Assembly (NCBI RefSeq): GCF_030815975.1
Contig: NZ_JAUSXL010000002.1
Span: forward strand, 1-64,000
Direction of reading: 5' to 3'
Origin: Variovorax paradoxus
GTDB lineage: Bacteria; Pseudomonadota; Gammaproteobacteria; Burkholderiales; Burkholderiaceae_C
DNA length: 64,000 nt
The notes under the pieces were generated by a model. The model did no database searches, was not told the DNA's origin, and saw only the letters and a list, made by a program, of their open reading frames with translations. Both the position numbers and the translations under genes were made by a program. This document shows, one piece after another, positions 9,063 to 16,904 of this stretch. Every line of letters starts with the position of its first letter. Positions within the stretch are counted from its first letter, which is position 1.

Positions 9063-10330
9063 CCGTGACTGAACGCATCCGCGCGCGCTACCTGATCGAG
9101 ACGCCGCTGGACCCGGCCGCCGTGGCCGAGGTGATGGCCGGCGAACAATCGTGCGGCACCTTCACGCGCGTGGGGGGCGAGACCGACGCGCTGCGCGAAC
9201 GCGCGCGCGCCACCGTCGAGGCGATCACCGAGCTTGTGCCTGCCGAAGTACCGAGCCTGCCCAACGCGCTGCTCGAACGCAAGGGCACGCGCGGCCCGTG
9301 GCGGCGTGCGCACGTCGACATCTCTTTTCCGATGTCGAACATCGGCGCCAACCTGCCGACGCTCGCGGCCACGGTGTCAGGCAACCTCTACGACCTGGGC
9401 GAAGTGACGGGCCTGCGGCTCGAATCGCTGCAGCTTCCTGCCGCCTACCGCACGCAATTCGAAATGCCGCGCATCGGCATCGCGGGCACGCGGCGCGCCA
9501 CCGGCGTGGCCAGCGGCGCGCTGGTCGGCACCATCATCAAGCCAAACGTGGGACTGTCCGCGAACGAGACCGCCGAGCTGGTCGCCAGGCTCTGCGCCGC
9601 GGGCGTCGACTTCATCAAGGACGACGAGGTGTGTGCCGACCCCGCGCATGCGCCGCTCGCCGAGCGCGTACCCGCGGTGATGGCCGTGGTGCGCGCACAC
9701 CAGCAGCGCACCGGCAAGCACGTGATGGTGGCCTTCAACATCACCGACGAAACCGATGCGATGAAGCGGCATGCCGACCTGGTCGAGCGCGAAGGCGGAT
9801 CGTGCGTGATGGCCAGCCTCAACTGGTGCGGCCATTCGGGCATGCAGACCCTGCGCCGCCACACCGGCCTGGCGCTGCACGGCCACCGCAACGGCTACGG
9901 CGCGCTGTCGCGCCATCCGCTGCTGGGCATTTCGTTCCAGGCCTATCAAACGCTCTGGCGGCTGGCCGGCGTCGACCACATGCACGTGCACGGCCTGCAG
10001 GGCAAGTTCTCGCAGCCCGACAGCGAAGTCGTCGAATCGGCGCGCGACTGCTTCACGCCGCTGACCGATGCCGCCGACGACCGCGTGATGCCGGCCTTCT
10101 CGTCGGGCCAATGGGCCGGCACCGTGCCCGCCACCTGGGCCGCCATCGGCATCGACGACCTGCTCTTCATGGCCGGCGGTGGCATCCTCGCGCATCCCGA
10201 TGGCGCAGCGGCCGGCGTCACGAGCATCCGCCAGGCCTGGTCGGCCGCGCGCGCCGGCATCGCGCTGCAAGAAGCCGCCCGCGGCGCGCCCGAACTGGCG
10301 CGCGCGCTGGCCTTCTTCGGCAGGCCGTGA
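9059..10330 (+). CDS. RuBisCO-like protein, possible 3-oxo-isoapionate-4-phosphate (trans)carboxylase-type enzyme
   Basis: A 423-residue RuBisCO large-subunit homologue (start GTG at 9059, overlapping the VOC stop). Compared by eye with plant RuBisCO, it keeps K175 (here K161 in 'TIIKPNVGLS'), the carbamylated-lysine/metal motif (K187, D189, E190 in 'FIKDDE'), H294/R295 (H276-R277 in 'HGHR') and the loop-6 lysine (K316 in 'GLQGKFSQ'). K177 is replaced by N163 and H298 by Y280. That is not a true CO2-fixing RuBisCO but retains a full metal site, as expected for RLPs acting on a phosphorylated 3-oxo sugar acid. The gene that follows is a DUF1537 kinase, the pairing known from D-apionate pathways (OiaK with an RLP). 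Substrate identity is inference. Confidence 0.85.
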   Translation: MTVTERIRARYLIETPLDPAAVAEVMAGEQSCGTFTRVGGETDALRERARATVEAITELVPAEVPSLPNALLERKGTRGPWRRAHVDISFPMSNIGANLPTLAATVSGNLYDLGEVTGLRLESLQLPAAYRTQFEMPRIGIAGTRRATGVASGALVGTIIKPNVGLSANETAELVARLCAAGVDFIKDDEVCADPAHAPLAERVPAVMAVVRAHQQRTGKHVMVAFNITDETDAMKRHADLVEREGGSCVMASLNWCGHSGMQTLRRHTGLALHGHRNGYGALSRHPLLGISFQAYQTLWRLAGVDHMHVHGLQGKFSQPDSEVVESARDCFTPLTDAADDRVMPAFSSGQWAGTVPATWAAIGIDDLLFMAGGGILAHPDGAAAGVTSIRQAWSAARAGIALQEAARGAPELARALAFFGRP

Positions 10331-11694
10331 TGCCGGCCGCTCAAGTGCCGGCCATCGTCTACTACGGCGACGATTTCACCGGCGCCACCGACACCCTTGG
10401 CACCGCCGCGCGCGCAGGCCTGCGGGCCCTGCTGTTCCTGAACACGCCCGATGCCGCGCGGCTCGCGCAAGCCGGCCCGCTCGACGTGCTGGGCATTGCA
10501 GGCGCCGCCCGCGCCATGGCGCCCGAAGCCATGCAGGCCGAGCTGGCCCCGGTCGCCGCGCTGTTCCGCTCGCTCAGCGCGCGCGTGCTGCACTACAAGA
10601 CCTGCTCGACCTTCGACAGCGCGCCGCACATCGGCTCCATCGGCGCAGCCGTGCGCGCGCTGCGCGGCGCCGTCGAACAACCCTGGACCGCGATCGTCGG
10701 CGGCCAGCCCAACATCGGCCGGCATTGCCTGTTCGGCCACCTGTTCGCCGCGGCCGGCGCGGGCGGCGAGGTGTTTCGCATCGACCGGCATCCGACGATG
10801 AGCCGGCACCCGGTCACGCCGATGCACGAGGCGGACCTGAGGCTGCACCTGGCGGCGCAGGGCTTGGCCGGCATGCACTCCATTCCTTTCACGGCCGCCT
10901 CACGGGGCCCGGATGCGCTCGGCGAGGCGCTGCAGCGCGCACTGCGCCTGCCCTCCGCTGTGGCCGATGCCGATGATGCCCAGGCCGTGCTGTTCGACGT
11001 GGCCGATGCCCCGCAGCTCGCGGCCATCGGCCATGTGCTGTGGTCCGAGGCCCGGCGCGCCACGCTGCTTGCCGTGGGCCCGAGCAGCGTGGTCGATGCG
11101 CTGGCCAGCGCGCTCGGCACGCGCAGCGATTCGCCGGCCGACTCGCGCCACGTCACTCCCGCGCGCGGCCCCGTGCTCGTGCTTGCCGGAAGCCTGTCGC
11201 CCGTGACGGCGCGGCAGGTGGCGGCGGCACGCTCGTTCGACACCGTGTGGCTCGATGCGCCACGGCTCGCGCAACGCGACGCGGCCACGCTGGAGCGCCA
11301 TGCCCGCGAGATCGCGCAGGGCCTTGCCCGCGGCCGCCACATGCTGGCCTGCACCCGCCCCGCCGAGCAGACGCCCACCGAGGGCCACAACGTCGATGCC
11401 CAGTCCCTCTCCCGCGCCGGCGGCGACCTGCTGGCCAAGGTGCTGGCGATGGCGCCGCTGCACCGCGTCGGCATTGCCGGAGGCGACACTTCGAGCCACG
11501 CCGTGCAGGCGCTCGATGCGTGGGGGCTCTCCTATGTGGCCGACATGGGCGCCGGCGCCTCGCTGTGCCGCGTGCACAGCGACGACGCCGCGCTCGACGG
11601 CATGGAGATCATGCTCAAGGGCGGCCAGATGGGCTCGGACGATGTGTTCGAGCGCCTGGTGCATGGTGATGCGGGCAGCGGCCCGCTTTCGTGA
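10330..11694 (+). CDS. DUF1537 four-carbon acid sugar kinase family protein, OiaK-like
   Basis: A 454-residue kinase of the DUF1537 family; start at 10330 overlaps the RLP stop (ATGA). The N-terminal substrate domain carries the signature 'GDDFTGATD' at residues 13-21 and 'YKTCSTFDS'. The C-terminal nucleotide domain has 'LVLAGSLSPVTARQVA', 'GIAGGDTSSHAVQAL' and 'LKGGQMGSDDVF'. Known members phosphorylate threonate, erythronate, 2-oxo-tetronates or 3-oxo-isoapionate at the terminal hydroxyl. Coupled to an RLP, the most likely product is the phosphorylated keto-acid substrate of that enzyme. It is the last gene of the operon and converges with a phosphodiesterase gene. Confidence 0.9.
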   Translation: MPAAQVPAIVYYGDDFTGATDTLGTAARAGLRALLFLNTPDAARLAQAGPLDVLGIAGAARAMAPEAMQAELAPVAALFRSLSARVLHYKTCSTFDSAPHIGSIGAAVRALRGAVEQPWTAIVGGQPNIGRHCLFGHLFAAAGAGGEVFRIDRHPTMSRHPVTPMHEADLRLHLAAQGLAGMHSIPFTAASRGPDALGEALQRALRLPSAVADADDAQAVLFDVADAPQLAAIGHVLWSEARRATLLAVGPSSVVDALASALGTRSDSPADSRHVTPARGPVLVLAGSLSPVTARQVAAARSFDTVWLDAPRLAQRDAATLERHAREIAQGLARGRHMLACTRPAEQTPTEGHNVDAQSLSRAGGDLLAKVLAMAPLHRVGIAGGDTSSHAVQALDAWGLSYVADMGAGASLCRVHSDDAALDGMEIMLKGGQMGSDDVFERLVHGDAGSGPLS

Positions 11695-11717
11695 GAGAGA
11701 GAGCGAGAGGCAGGCGT

Positions 11718-12512
11718 TCAGGCGAACGCGTAGGGACCGGCAAAGTCTCCGATATGGCTCAGGTGGCTGACCACGCCCTGCCGCTCGTCCCACAGATGCA
11801 GCATGCAGCTGCGCGGCCCGACATGGGATTGCGGCGGCGCACCGGGGCGCAGCTGCAATGCGATCTCCGTCGTGGTGCTCGGGCATGAACAGACCACGGT
11901 TCCACCCCAGCGGCGCAGCATCGTGCGGTGCACATGCCCGCACAGCACCAGTTCGACATTCGGCGCGCTCCGCACCACGTCTTCGAGCTGCTGCGCCTCC
12001 ATGCAGCGGTAGGCATCCACATAGGGAATGCCGCTCGTGAAGGGCGGGTGATGCAGCATCAGCAGCGTGGGCTTGACGGTGTCTTTTGCCAGCGTGCGCG
12101 CAAGCCACGCGAGGCCTTCGGTGTCGATGTGGCCGTGGTGCTTTCCGGTAACGCACGAGTCCAGCCCGATGATGCGCACCGCATGGTCGTCCAGGCACCA
12201 CTGCAGCGGCCCCGCCTTGGGCAGGTAGGCGTGGTCGCTGAACGCAGCGCGAAAGCTCTCGCGATGGTCATGGTTGCCGGGAATGACGAGAAACGGAATG
12301 CGCGAGGCAGAAAGCAGCATGCGCGCCATCTCGTATTCTTCGGCGCGGCCTTCGTCGACCAGGTCGCCCGTGAGCACAAGCAGATCAGGGAGACGGTCGA
12401 GCGCGTGCAGATGCGCGAGCGCCTCGGCAAACATCCTGTTGGAGTCGACAACGCCTTGGTACAGTTCGCCTTTGGCGCGAATGTGCGGATCGGACAGCTG
12501 GGCGATGAGCAT
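11718..12512 (-). CDS. Calcineurin-like metallophosphoesterase (class III cyclic nucleotide phosphodiesterase-like)
   Basis: A 264-residue metallophosphoesterase. The start at 12512 (MLIAQLSDPHIR) is chosen because the dimetal motif begins immediately; the frame is open upstream for another 52 codons without family sequence. Metal-binding blocks appear in order: DxH in 'SDPHI', 'GDLVDEG', 'GNHDHRE', 'LHHPPF' and 'GHVHR'. This set is typical of CpdA-like phosphodiesterases that hydrolyse cAMP or related phosphodiesters in the cytoplasm. It stands alone, convergent with the DUF1537 gene. Confidence 0.88.
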   Translation of the reverse strand: MLIAQLSDPHIRAKGELYQGVVDSNRMFAEALAHLHALDRLPDLLVLTGDLVDEGRAEEYEMARMLLSASRIPFLVIPGNHDHRESFRAAFSDHAYLPKAGPLQWCLDDHAVRIIGLDSCVTGKHHGHIDTEGLAWLARTLAKDTVKPTLLMLHHPPFTSGIPYVDAYRCMEAQQLEDVVRSAPNVELVLCGHVHRTMLRRWGGTVVCSCPSTTTEIALQLRPGAPPQSHVGPRSCMLHLWDERQGVVSHLSHIGDFAGPYAFA

Positions 12513-12710
12513 TTGGCTCCTCGAAAAACAGGCTGCCATGGTGTCTCCACGGAAGGAGTGCAGCCATACGCCTGTTGGCGTAGTTGTTCGAGTACCAGCA
12601 AGCGGTCTCATGCCGTCGACGGATGGCCCTGGCCCGCGCTCTCGATGGGGATTCACATGGTGTATCACTTCGGCCGTCCAACATGCTGCAACCCGCCGGA
12701 CGGCAGCCCG

Positions 12711-13271
12711 TCATTTCTGCATGACCATGCGATACAGCGCATTGATTGCGGGGGTTGGAACCTTGGAACCCGACCGCAAATCTTGCGGCTCGTCGTACAC
12801 CGATTCGTATCGGATGATGGTTGTGACGCCCTCTCCGCCAACCAGCTTGACGAGTTCGGCAAAACATGGGGCGCTGTTTTCGGCACTGGTCAGGCGCAGC
12901 AAGGAAAGCTCGTCGCCCGCCTTGATGGGCGTCTCGGTTCGCGGCCAACCTGTCGCAAAACAGTCGGCCTTCAGGCGCGCCGCCGACAGCGCCTCGGCCC
13001 AACGATCAGGACCCAATCCCGAAAATACGCCACGCCCCGATTCGACGGTGAATTCCTTGATGATGGCCGGACCCAGCCCGGTGTTCGTCAGATACAGGCC
13101 ATTGCGCCCTCCCGGCCCTTTGAGCTGGGGAACCAACTGCAGCATCGGCTTGACTGTCAGGCGGTTATGCGTGCGCGATATCTCGATTTGCTGCCATGCG
13201 AAACACGTAGCGGCCAGCGAGAGTACGCAGGCGGCAATGGATACAGTGGTCTGGATTGCGATGTGACTCAT
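12711..13271 (-). CDS. Membrane-anchored hypothetical protein
   Basis: I do not recognise this 186-residue protein. It begins with one hydrophobic segment (about residues 6-24, 'TTVSIAACVLSLAATCFA'), followed by a soluble domain with 'KPMLQLVPQLKG', 'LYLTNTGLGPAIIKEF' and a beta-rich character, so it is probably inner-membrane anchored with the body outside or a short cytoplasmic N-terminus. Similar 'N-terminal helix plus NTGLGPA' proteins occur as orphans in many proteobacteria. The inverted GCCGTCC/GGACGGC pair just after its stop lacks a T-run. Next to an integrase gene, it may be accessory. Confidence 0.65.
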   Translation of the reverse strand: MSHIAIQTTVSIAACVLSLAATCFAWQQIEISRTHNRLTVKPMLQLVPQLKGPGGRNGLYLTNTGLGPAIIKEFTVESGRGVFSGLGPDRWAEALSAARLKADCFATGWPRTETPIKAGDELSLLRLTSAENSAPCFAELVKLVGGEGVTTIIRYESVYDEPQDLRSGSKVPTPAINALYRMVMQK

Positions 13272-13510
13272 TTGAATTGAGGTTGTCCTGAGATATCAAG
13301 CGGGAGGAAAAGGGCAGCGCTTGCCTGCGCTTCTTGCCGTCTCGCCCACGGCCACGAGTGCGCCGCGGCTGGCGCTGAAGACGAGGCGGTGGGCTTGGCG
13401 GTTCACGGGACGGCGGCTTTGCTTGCGGTGGGAATACCGTCAATACATCCGCACATTGCGTGAAATGTTTAGCGCTAGGCTAAACCCGCCGAATCTGCGG
13501 CGGATGAGCT

Positions 13511-14155
13511 GTGATGTTCTTGCTGCTCGATGTGCACGGCGACCACACCACCGTGGACCACAGTTGGGTGGCCGAGCACATCAAGGCGGATGCGCAGGAG
13601 ATCGCCGAGCGCAGACGCACGATGCGCCGGCGCCCACCCCGCTTCTTCGCGGTCGGCCACACCTGGGCGCTGGACCTGAGCTTCATGGTCAACGCGCAGG
13701 GCTTCACCTTCGCCATGCTGGGCATCATCGACCACGGCTCGCGCCGCTTGCTGTGCCTGAAGCAGTTGCCGCGCAAATGCACGCTGGCACTGCTGGGCCA
13801 TCTGTTCCTGACGATGGCGCGCTATGGTGTGCCGGCGGTGATCCGCACCGACAACGAGTCGATGTTTGCCAGCGTGCTCTGGCGCACGATGCTGGCGGCG
13901 TTGGGCGTTTGCCATCGGCGCAGCCGGCCGGGCTGCCCGTGGGACAACGGGCGCATCGAGCGCCTGTTCGGCACGCTCAAGTCGCTGCTCAGATCGATCC
14001 GACCTCACACCGTCCAAGCCTTGCGCACCTCGCTCAAGGAGTTCACCTGGTTCTACAACCATGTGCGGGTGCACCAGAATCTCAAGGGGCTGACGCCGAT
14101 GGAAACCTGGAACGGCAACACGCTGGCCGACCATGACTGTTCGTATGCAAGCTAA
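13511..14155 (+). mobile_element. Solo DDE integrase/transposase (rve core)
   Basis: A 214-residue integrase-core protein with an intact DD35E triad: D54 in 'TWALDLSF', D114 in 'IRTDNESMF' and E150 in 'GCPWDNGRIERLFGTLK', with exactly 35 residues between D114 and E150. 'FYNHVRVHQNLKGLTPMETW' ends the domain as in IS3/IS481-like enzymes. The frame starts just after a stop (13505), with GTG 13511 or ATG 13514 as start and no upstream helix-turn-helix domain, so it may be N-terminally truncated or a naturally short member. I found no clear terminal inverted repeats or target duplication by eye. Confidence 0.8.
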
Positions 14156-14218
14156 CATCGCTCGCCCGCGCCCACCAGGCGCATGCGTTGTCCATTTCTG
14201 CACAGAAAGGCGGACACG

Positions 14219-14653
14219 TTGAAATCCGTTCTTGTCGTTTGCATCGGCAACATCTGCCGAAGCCCGATGGCGCATGTCCTGCTCGCCGATGCGTTGCCAG
14301 AGATCACCGTGTCGTCGGCCGGCACGGGTGCGTTGATAGGCCACCCCGCGGACTCCATCGCCCAGCAATTGATGGCCGCGCGCGGCCTCGACCTGAGTGC
14401 CCACCGCGCGAGGCAGATCACCCAGCCGATGTGCGTCCAGGCCGACCTGATCCTCACCATGGACGAGGGGCAGCGTCGCCACATCGAAAACAGCTACCCG
14501 CTCACGCGCGGCCGGGTCTTTCGCCTTGCCGAAACCGCCAAGCTGAATATCCCTGACCCCTACCGCATGGGCCAGGAAGCCTTCGAGCACGCACTTCAAC
14601 TCATTGACGCCGGCGTCAAGACATGGGCCGAACGCATTCGGCAATTCAAATGA
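14219..14653 (+). CDS. Low-molecular-weight protein-tyrosine phosphatase (Wzb/EpsP-like)
   Basis: About 144 residues from a TTG start at 14219 (the frame is open to 14183). The phosphate loop CX5R is present as 'CIGNICRSP' close to the N-terminus and the general-acid loop as 'IPDPYRMG'. This is the Wzb/EpsP/PtpA type that dephosphorylates a Wzc-like tyrosine autokinase and controls capsule or exopolysaccharide export. Its stop overlaps the start of a Wzc-like gene (ATGA), the normal operon partner, but that partner is broken here, so the phosphatase has lost its local substrate. Confidence 0.9.
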   Translation: MKSVLVVCIGNICRSPMAHVLLADALPEITVSSAGTGALIGHPADSIAQQLMAARGLDLSAHRARQITQPMCVQADLILTMDEGQRRHIENSYPLTRGRVFRLAETAKLNIPDPYRMGQEAFEHALQLIDAGVKTWAERIRQFK

Positions 14654-14934
14654 ACACTCCTGCTGCCACTACTTCCAACGCGGCGCGGGCCGGCCAGCCT
14701 GCTGCGTCCTCCGCTGCAAAGACGAACGATGACGAGATCAACCTCTCGGAATATTTCGACATCCTGATCGACCACAAGTGGCGTATTCAACAAGTGACCA
14801 GGATCACCTTTTCAGAGCTATCTAACGTGTCTTACCTTTTGCTACCCATCTTTTGTCGAAAATGTGAATGCGTGCCCATTTTTTTCTTGCGACCGGGGAA
14901 CGCAGATCAGCGATCAGCAGGCGGTCAGGTGTGA
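14650..14934 (+). pseudogene. Truncated Wzc/EpsB-type polysaccharide tyrosine autokinase (N-terminal remnant)
   Basis: The first ~50 codons read like the start of an exopolysaccharide chain-length/tyrosine autokinase: a low-complexity tail then 'DDEINLSEYFDILIDHKWRI', the opening of the Wzz domain. From about base 14790 the translation ('QQVTRITFSELSNVSYLL') no longer looks like Wzz, no transmembrane hairpin or Walker motif follows, and the frame stops at 14934. A functional Wzc has over 700 residues. The break suggests a deletion or insertion that removed the rest of the locus. Confidence 0.7.
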
Positions 14935-14986
14935 CATATCCAATGCTCAAAAAGACCCTTCGGGAGGGCATTTGTTGTTTACATCC

Positions 14987-15085
14987 ATGTACACCTTCGC
15001 AATCGACACCGGAATCTTCGTAGCTGGCGCCTTTCTGGGTGTCCTGGTCATGTGCCTGCTCCAGGTTTCGCGGTCTGACGACTGA
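14987..15085 (+). CDS. Possible 32-residue single-pass membrane peptide
   Basis: From ATG 14987 the frame encodes MYTFAIDTGIFVAGAFLGVL and a further hydrophobic stretch, ending in a charged 'QVSRSDD'. One transmembrane helix with a short polar tail resembles the tiny DUF3789-like membrane proteins found in phages and mobile elements, but this is a weak resemblance. The same frame is open back to 14864. It lies between the broken kinase gene and the pilus promoter. Confidence 0.35.
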   Translation: MYTFAIDTGIFVAGAFLGVLVMCLLQVSRSDD

Positions 15086-15528
15086 CGCCGTCACCCTCGC
15101 AGCACCGGTTCACTGTTGTTTCTGCGCGTCAGGGCAGAAAGCCCCGCGCGACGGACGCTCAAGGGCCAGAGGGCCCCTGCCCCCACGGAAATCCGTGATG
15201 GATTTGGCACAACCACTTATTAAATACAAGCACTTGTTCGTGACAATACGTACTTGCGGCTACATTTTGTAAGTCGGAAGTGGCCATTGATTCAGCGTAA
15301 CGAGCACCGGCAATCCAAACCGACTGCCGTTCTTGTTGTCGATTGCTTCTGCACACCCGCCTCTTTGCGGGTGGTACAGCCAGAAGGAATTCGCCGCGTT
15401 CCGGTGTTCTCGGCCCCTCTGTAGGGGCCGCCTTTCTAGCCATTTATCAGCTCGTTCCTGGTGGACGGGCTCCCCCGTGGGCAAGTACCGCGCGTGCAAC
15501 CAAAGCACGACGGTTTGAAGCGCGTCAG
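15086..15528. other. Gene-poor spacer before the pilus operon
   Basis: About 440 bases without a convincing gene. It contains a perfect hairpin GGCCCCT-ctgt-AGGGGCC at 15412-15429 and a lower-GC stretch around 15200-15300. Overlapping short frames on the minus strand (for example 15260-15508) lack ribosome sites and recognisable motifs. Confidence 0.5.
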
Positions 15529-15558
15529 TTGACTTTTGGAAACAAAAGTATCGATAAT
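15529..15558 (+). promoter_or_regulatory. Strong promoter of the pilus operon with embedded palindrome
   Basis: TTGACT (15529-15534), an 18-base spacer and GATAAT (15553-15558) match sigma-70 at 5/6 bases each. The spacer and end of the -35 box contain a perfect inverted repeat ACTTTTG-gaaa-CAAAAGT (15532-15549), a candidate operator. A leader of about 80 bases precedes the pilin start at 15647. Confidence 0.6.
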
Positions 15559-15646
15559 AACACTCTGAGAACTATTTAGTTACTTAGCCGAGGGCGAGTT
15601 CAAGCGCCTGTCTTTTCAACATCTCATCTAACCCGTCAGCGTCATC

Positions 15647-16153
15647 ATGAAAAAACTCTCCCTCATCGTTGCAGCGACCCTTGCAGTCACCACCAGCGCA
15701 GTACTGGCGGCCACGGGCCCGGCCACTGCCACGTTCCAGGTTCTGATCAATGTCGCCAAGGCCTGCTCGGTTGTGGCGGGCGCCGGCTCCAAGATCGATT
15801 TCGGTACGGTCGATTCGTCGGCCACCAGCCTGAGCGGCAACAGCAACATCAGCGTGACCTGCTCCAAGACCACGCCCTACAACATTGGCCTGCTGCCCTC
15901 GAACAACAGCACCACCGGCGCCGGCGTGATGAGCCCCGCGAGCGGTTCGGACACTGTCGCCTACCAGCTTCGTTCGGTGAGCGCTACGGGCGCCGTCTGG
16001 GGCAGCACGGCCACGGCCACCGCAGTGGGCAACGGCGTGGCCGGCACCGGCACCGGCGCGGCGCAGACGATTCCCGTGTACGCCACGGTTGCCAGCGCCA
16101 ACGTGACGCCTGGCGCCTACGCCGACACGGTGACGGTCCAAGTCAACTACTGA
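15647..16153 (+). CDS. Spore-coat-U-domain major pilin subunit of an archaic chaperone-usher pilus
   Basis: A 168-residue secreted protein with a clear signal peptide (MKKLSLIVAATLAVTTSAVLA) and one spore coat protein U (SCPU) domain. Features are 'FQVLINVAKACSVV', 'IDFGTVDSS', 'NISVTCSKTTPYNIGL', 'VAYQLRS', 'WGST' and the C-terminal 'GAYADTVTVQVNY' strand. Two cysteines could form the usual disulphide. In archaic chaperone-usher systems such as Csu these subunits polymerise by donor-strand exchange. Being first in the operon with its own promoter, it is probably the main shaft subunit. A run of ATCGATTG-type repeats (16152-16172) separates it from the chaperone gene. Confidence 0.9.
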   Translation: MKKLSLIVAATLAVTTSAVLAATGPATATFQVLINVAKACSVVAGAGSKIDFGTVDSSATSLSGNSNISVTCSKTTPYNIGLLPSNNSTTGAGVMSPASGSDTVAYQLRSVSATGAVWGSTATATAVGNGVAGTGTGAAQTIPVYATVASANVTPGAYADTVTVQVNY

Positions 16154-16175
16154 TCGATTGATCGATCGATTGCCC

Positions 16176-16904
16176 ATGCGCCGCCTGCTCCGCCATACCG
16201 CTGTTCTCGCGCTTGCCCTGGTGCAGGCGGTCGCATCGGCAAGCGGGCTGCAGGTGTCTCCGGTCACGCTGACGCTGCAGGCCACGCAAAACGCCGAAGG
16301 CCTTTGGCTCAGCAACACGGGCGACACGGTGGTGCACGCGCAGGTGCGCGTCTACCACTGGGCGCAGGAGAACGGGGCAGAAAAGCTGACGCCCTCGCGC
16401 GAACTGCTGGTCAGTCCGCCGATGGTGCAGCTGGCCGCCTCGGACCGGCAGCTGATCCGCGTGATTCGCACGGGCGTTCCGGCCGGCACGGTCGAAGGCT
16501 CGTACCGGGTCGTGATCGACGAGCTGCCGGTGGAGATGAAGGACAAGAAGGGCCTGCAGCTGGTGCTGCGCTATTCGGTGCCGATCTTCATTGCAGCCGC
16601 GGGCGCGCAGTCGTCCGAGCCGCAGCTCGCATGGTCGCTGCGCCGCGAGGAAGGCCAAACGGTGCTCGAAGTGACCAACAGCGGCGGCATGCATGCGCAG
16701 CTTGCCGATGTGGAATATGTCGATACGGTGGGCCGCCGCACGCCGGTGCATGCCGGCCTGCTGGGCTACGTTTTGCCAGGTGCGCGCATGCGCTGGCCAC
16801 TGAAGACTCCCGCGGAGGCATTTGCCCTCGGCGGCATCCTGGAAACGAAGATCAATGGCAACGCGACGCAGGAAAAAATCCCGCCGCTCCCACGCGCCCG
16901 CTGA
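16176..16904 (+). CDS. Pilus periplasmic chaperone (PapD-like)
   Basis: A 242-residue chaperone starting at 16176 (MRRLLRHTAVLALALVQAVA, a signal peptide; upstream in-frame start codon rejected). Two immunoglobulin-like domains are visible: N-terminal 'LQVSPVTLTLQATQNAEGLWLSN' and G1-like 'RQLIRVIRTG', then 'EGSYRVVIDELPVE' and a C-terminal domain ending 'GGILETKINGNATQEK'. It folds SCPU subunits in the periplasm and delivers them to the usher. Its end overlaps the usher start by 50 bases, indicating translational coupling. Confidence 0.9.
   Translation: MRRLLRHTAVLALALVQAVASASGLQVSPVTLTLQATQNAEGLWLSNTGDTVVHAQVRVYHWAQENGAEKLTPSRELLVSPPMVQLAASDRQLIRVIRTGVPAGTVEGSYRVVIDELPVEMKDKKGLQLVLRYSVPIFIAAAGAQSSEPQLAWSLRREEGQTVLEVTNSGGMHAQLADVEYVDTVGRRTPVHAGLLGYVLPGARMRWPLKTPAEAFALGGILETKINGNATQEKIPPLPRAR

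Noticed and set aside
9059..10330. True (CO2-fixing) RuBisCO
   Set aside because: K177 and H298 equivalents are changed and no small subunit or phosphoribulokinase is present; RLP is the better call.
15260..15508. 82-codon minus-strand frame upstream of the pilin gene (ends ...NQWPLPTYKM)
   Set aside because: No ATG start, no ribosome site and no motif I know; kept only as part of the gene-poor spacer.
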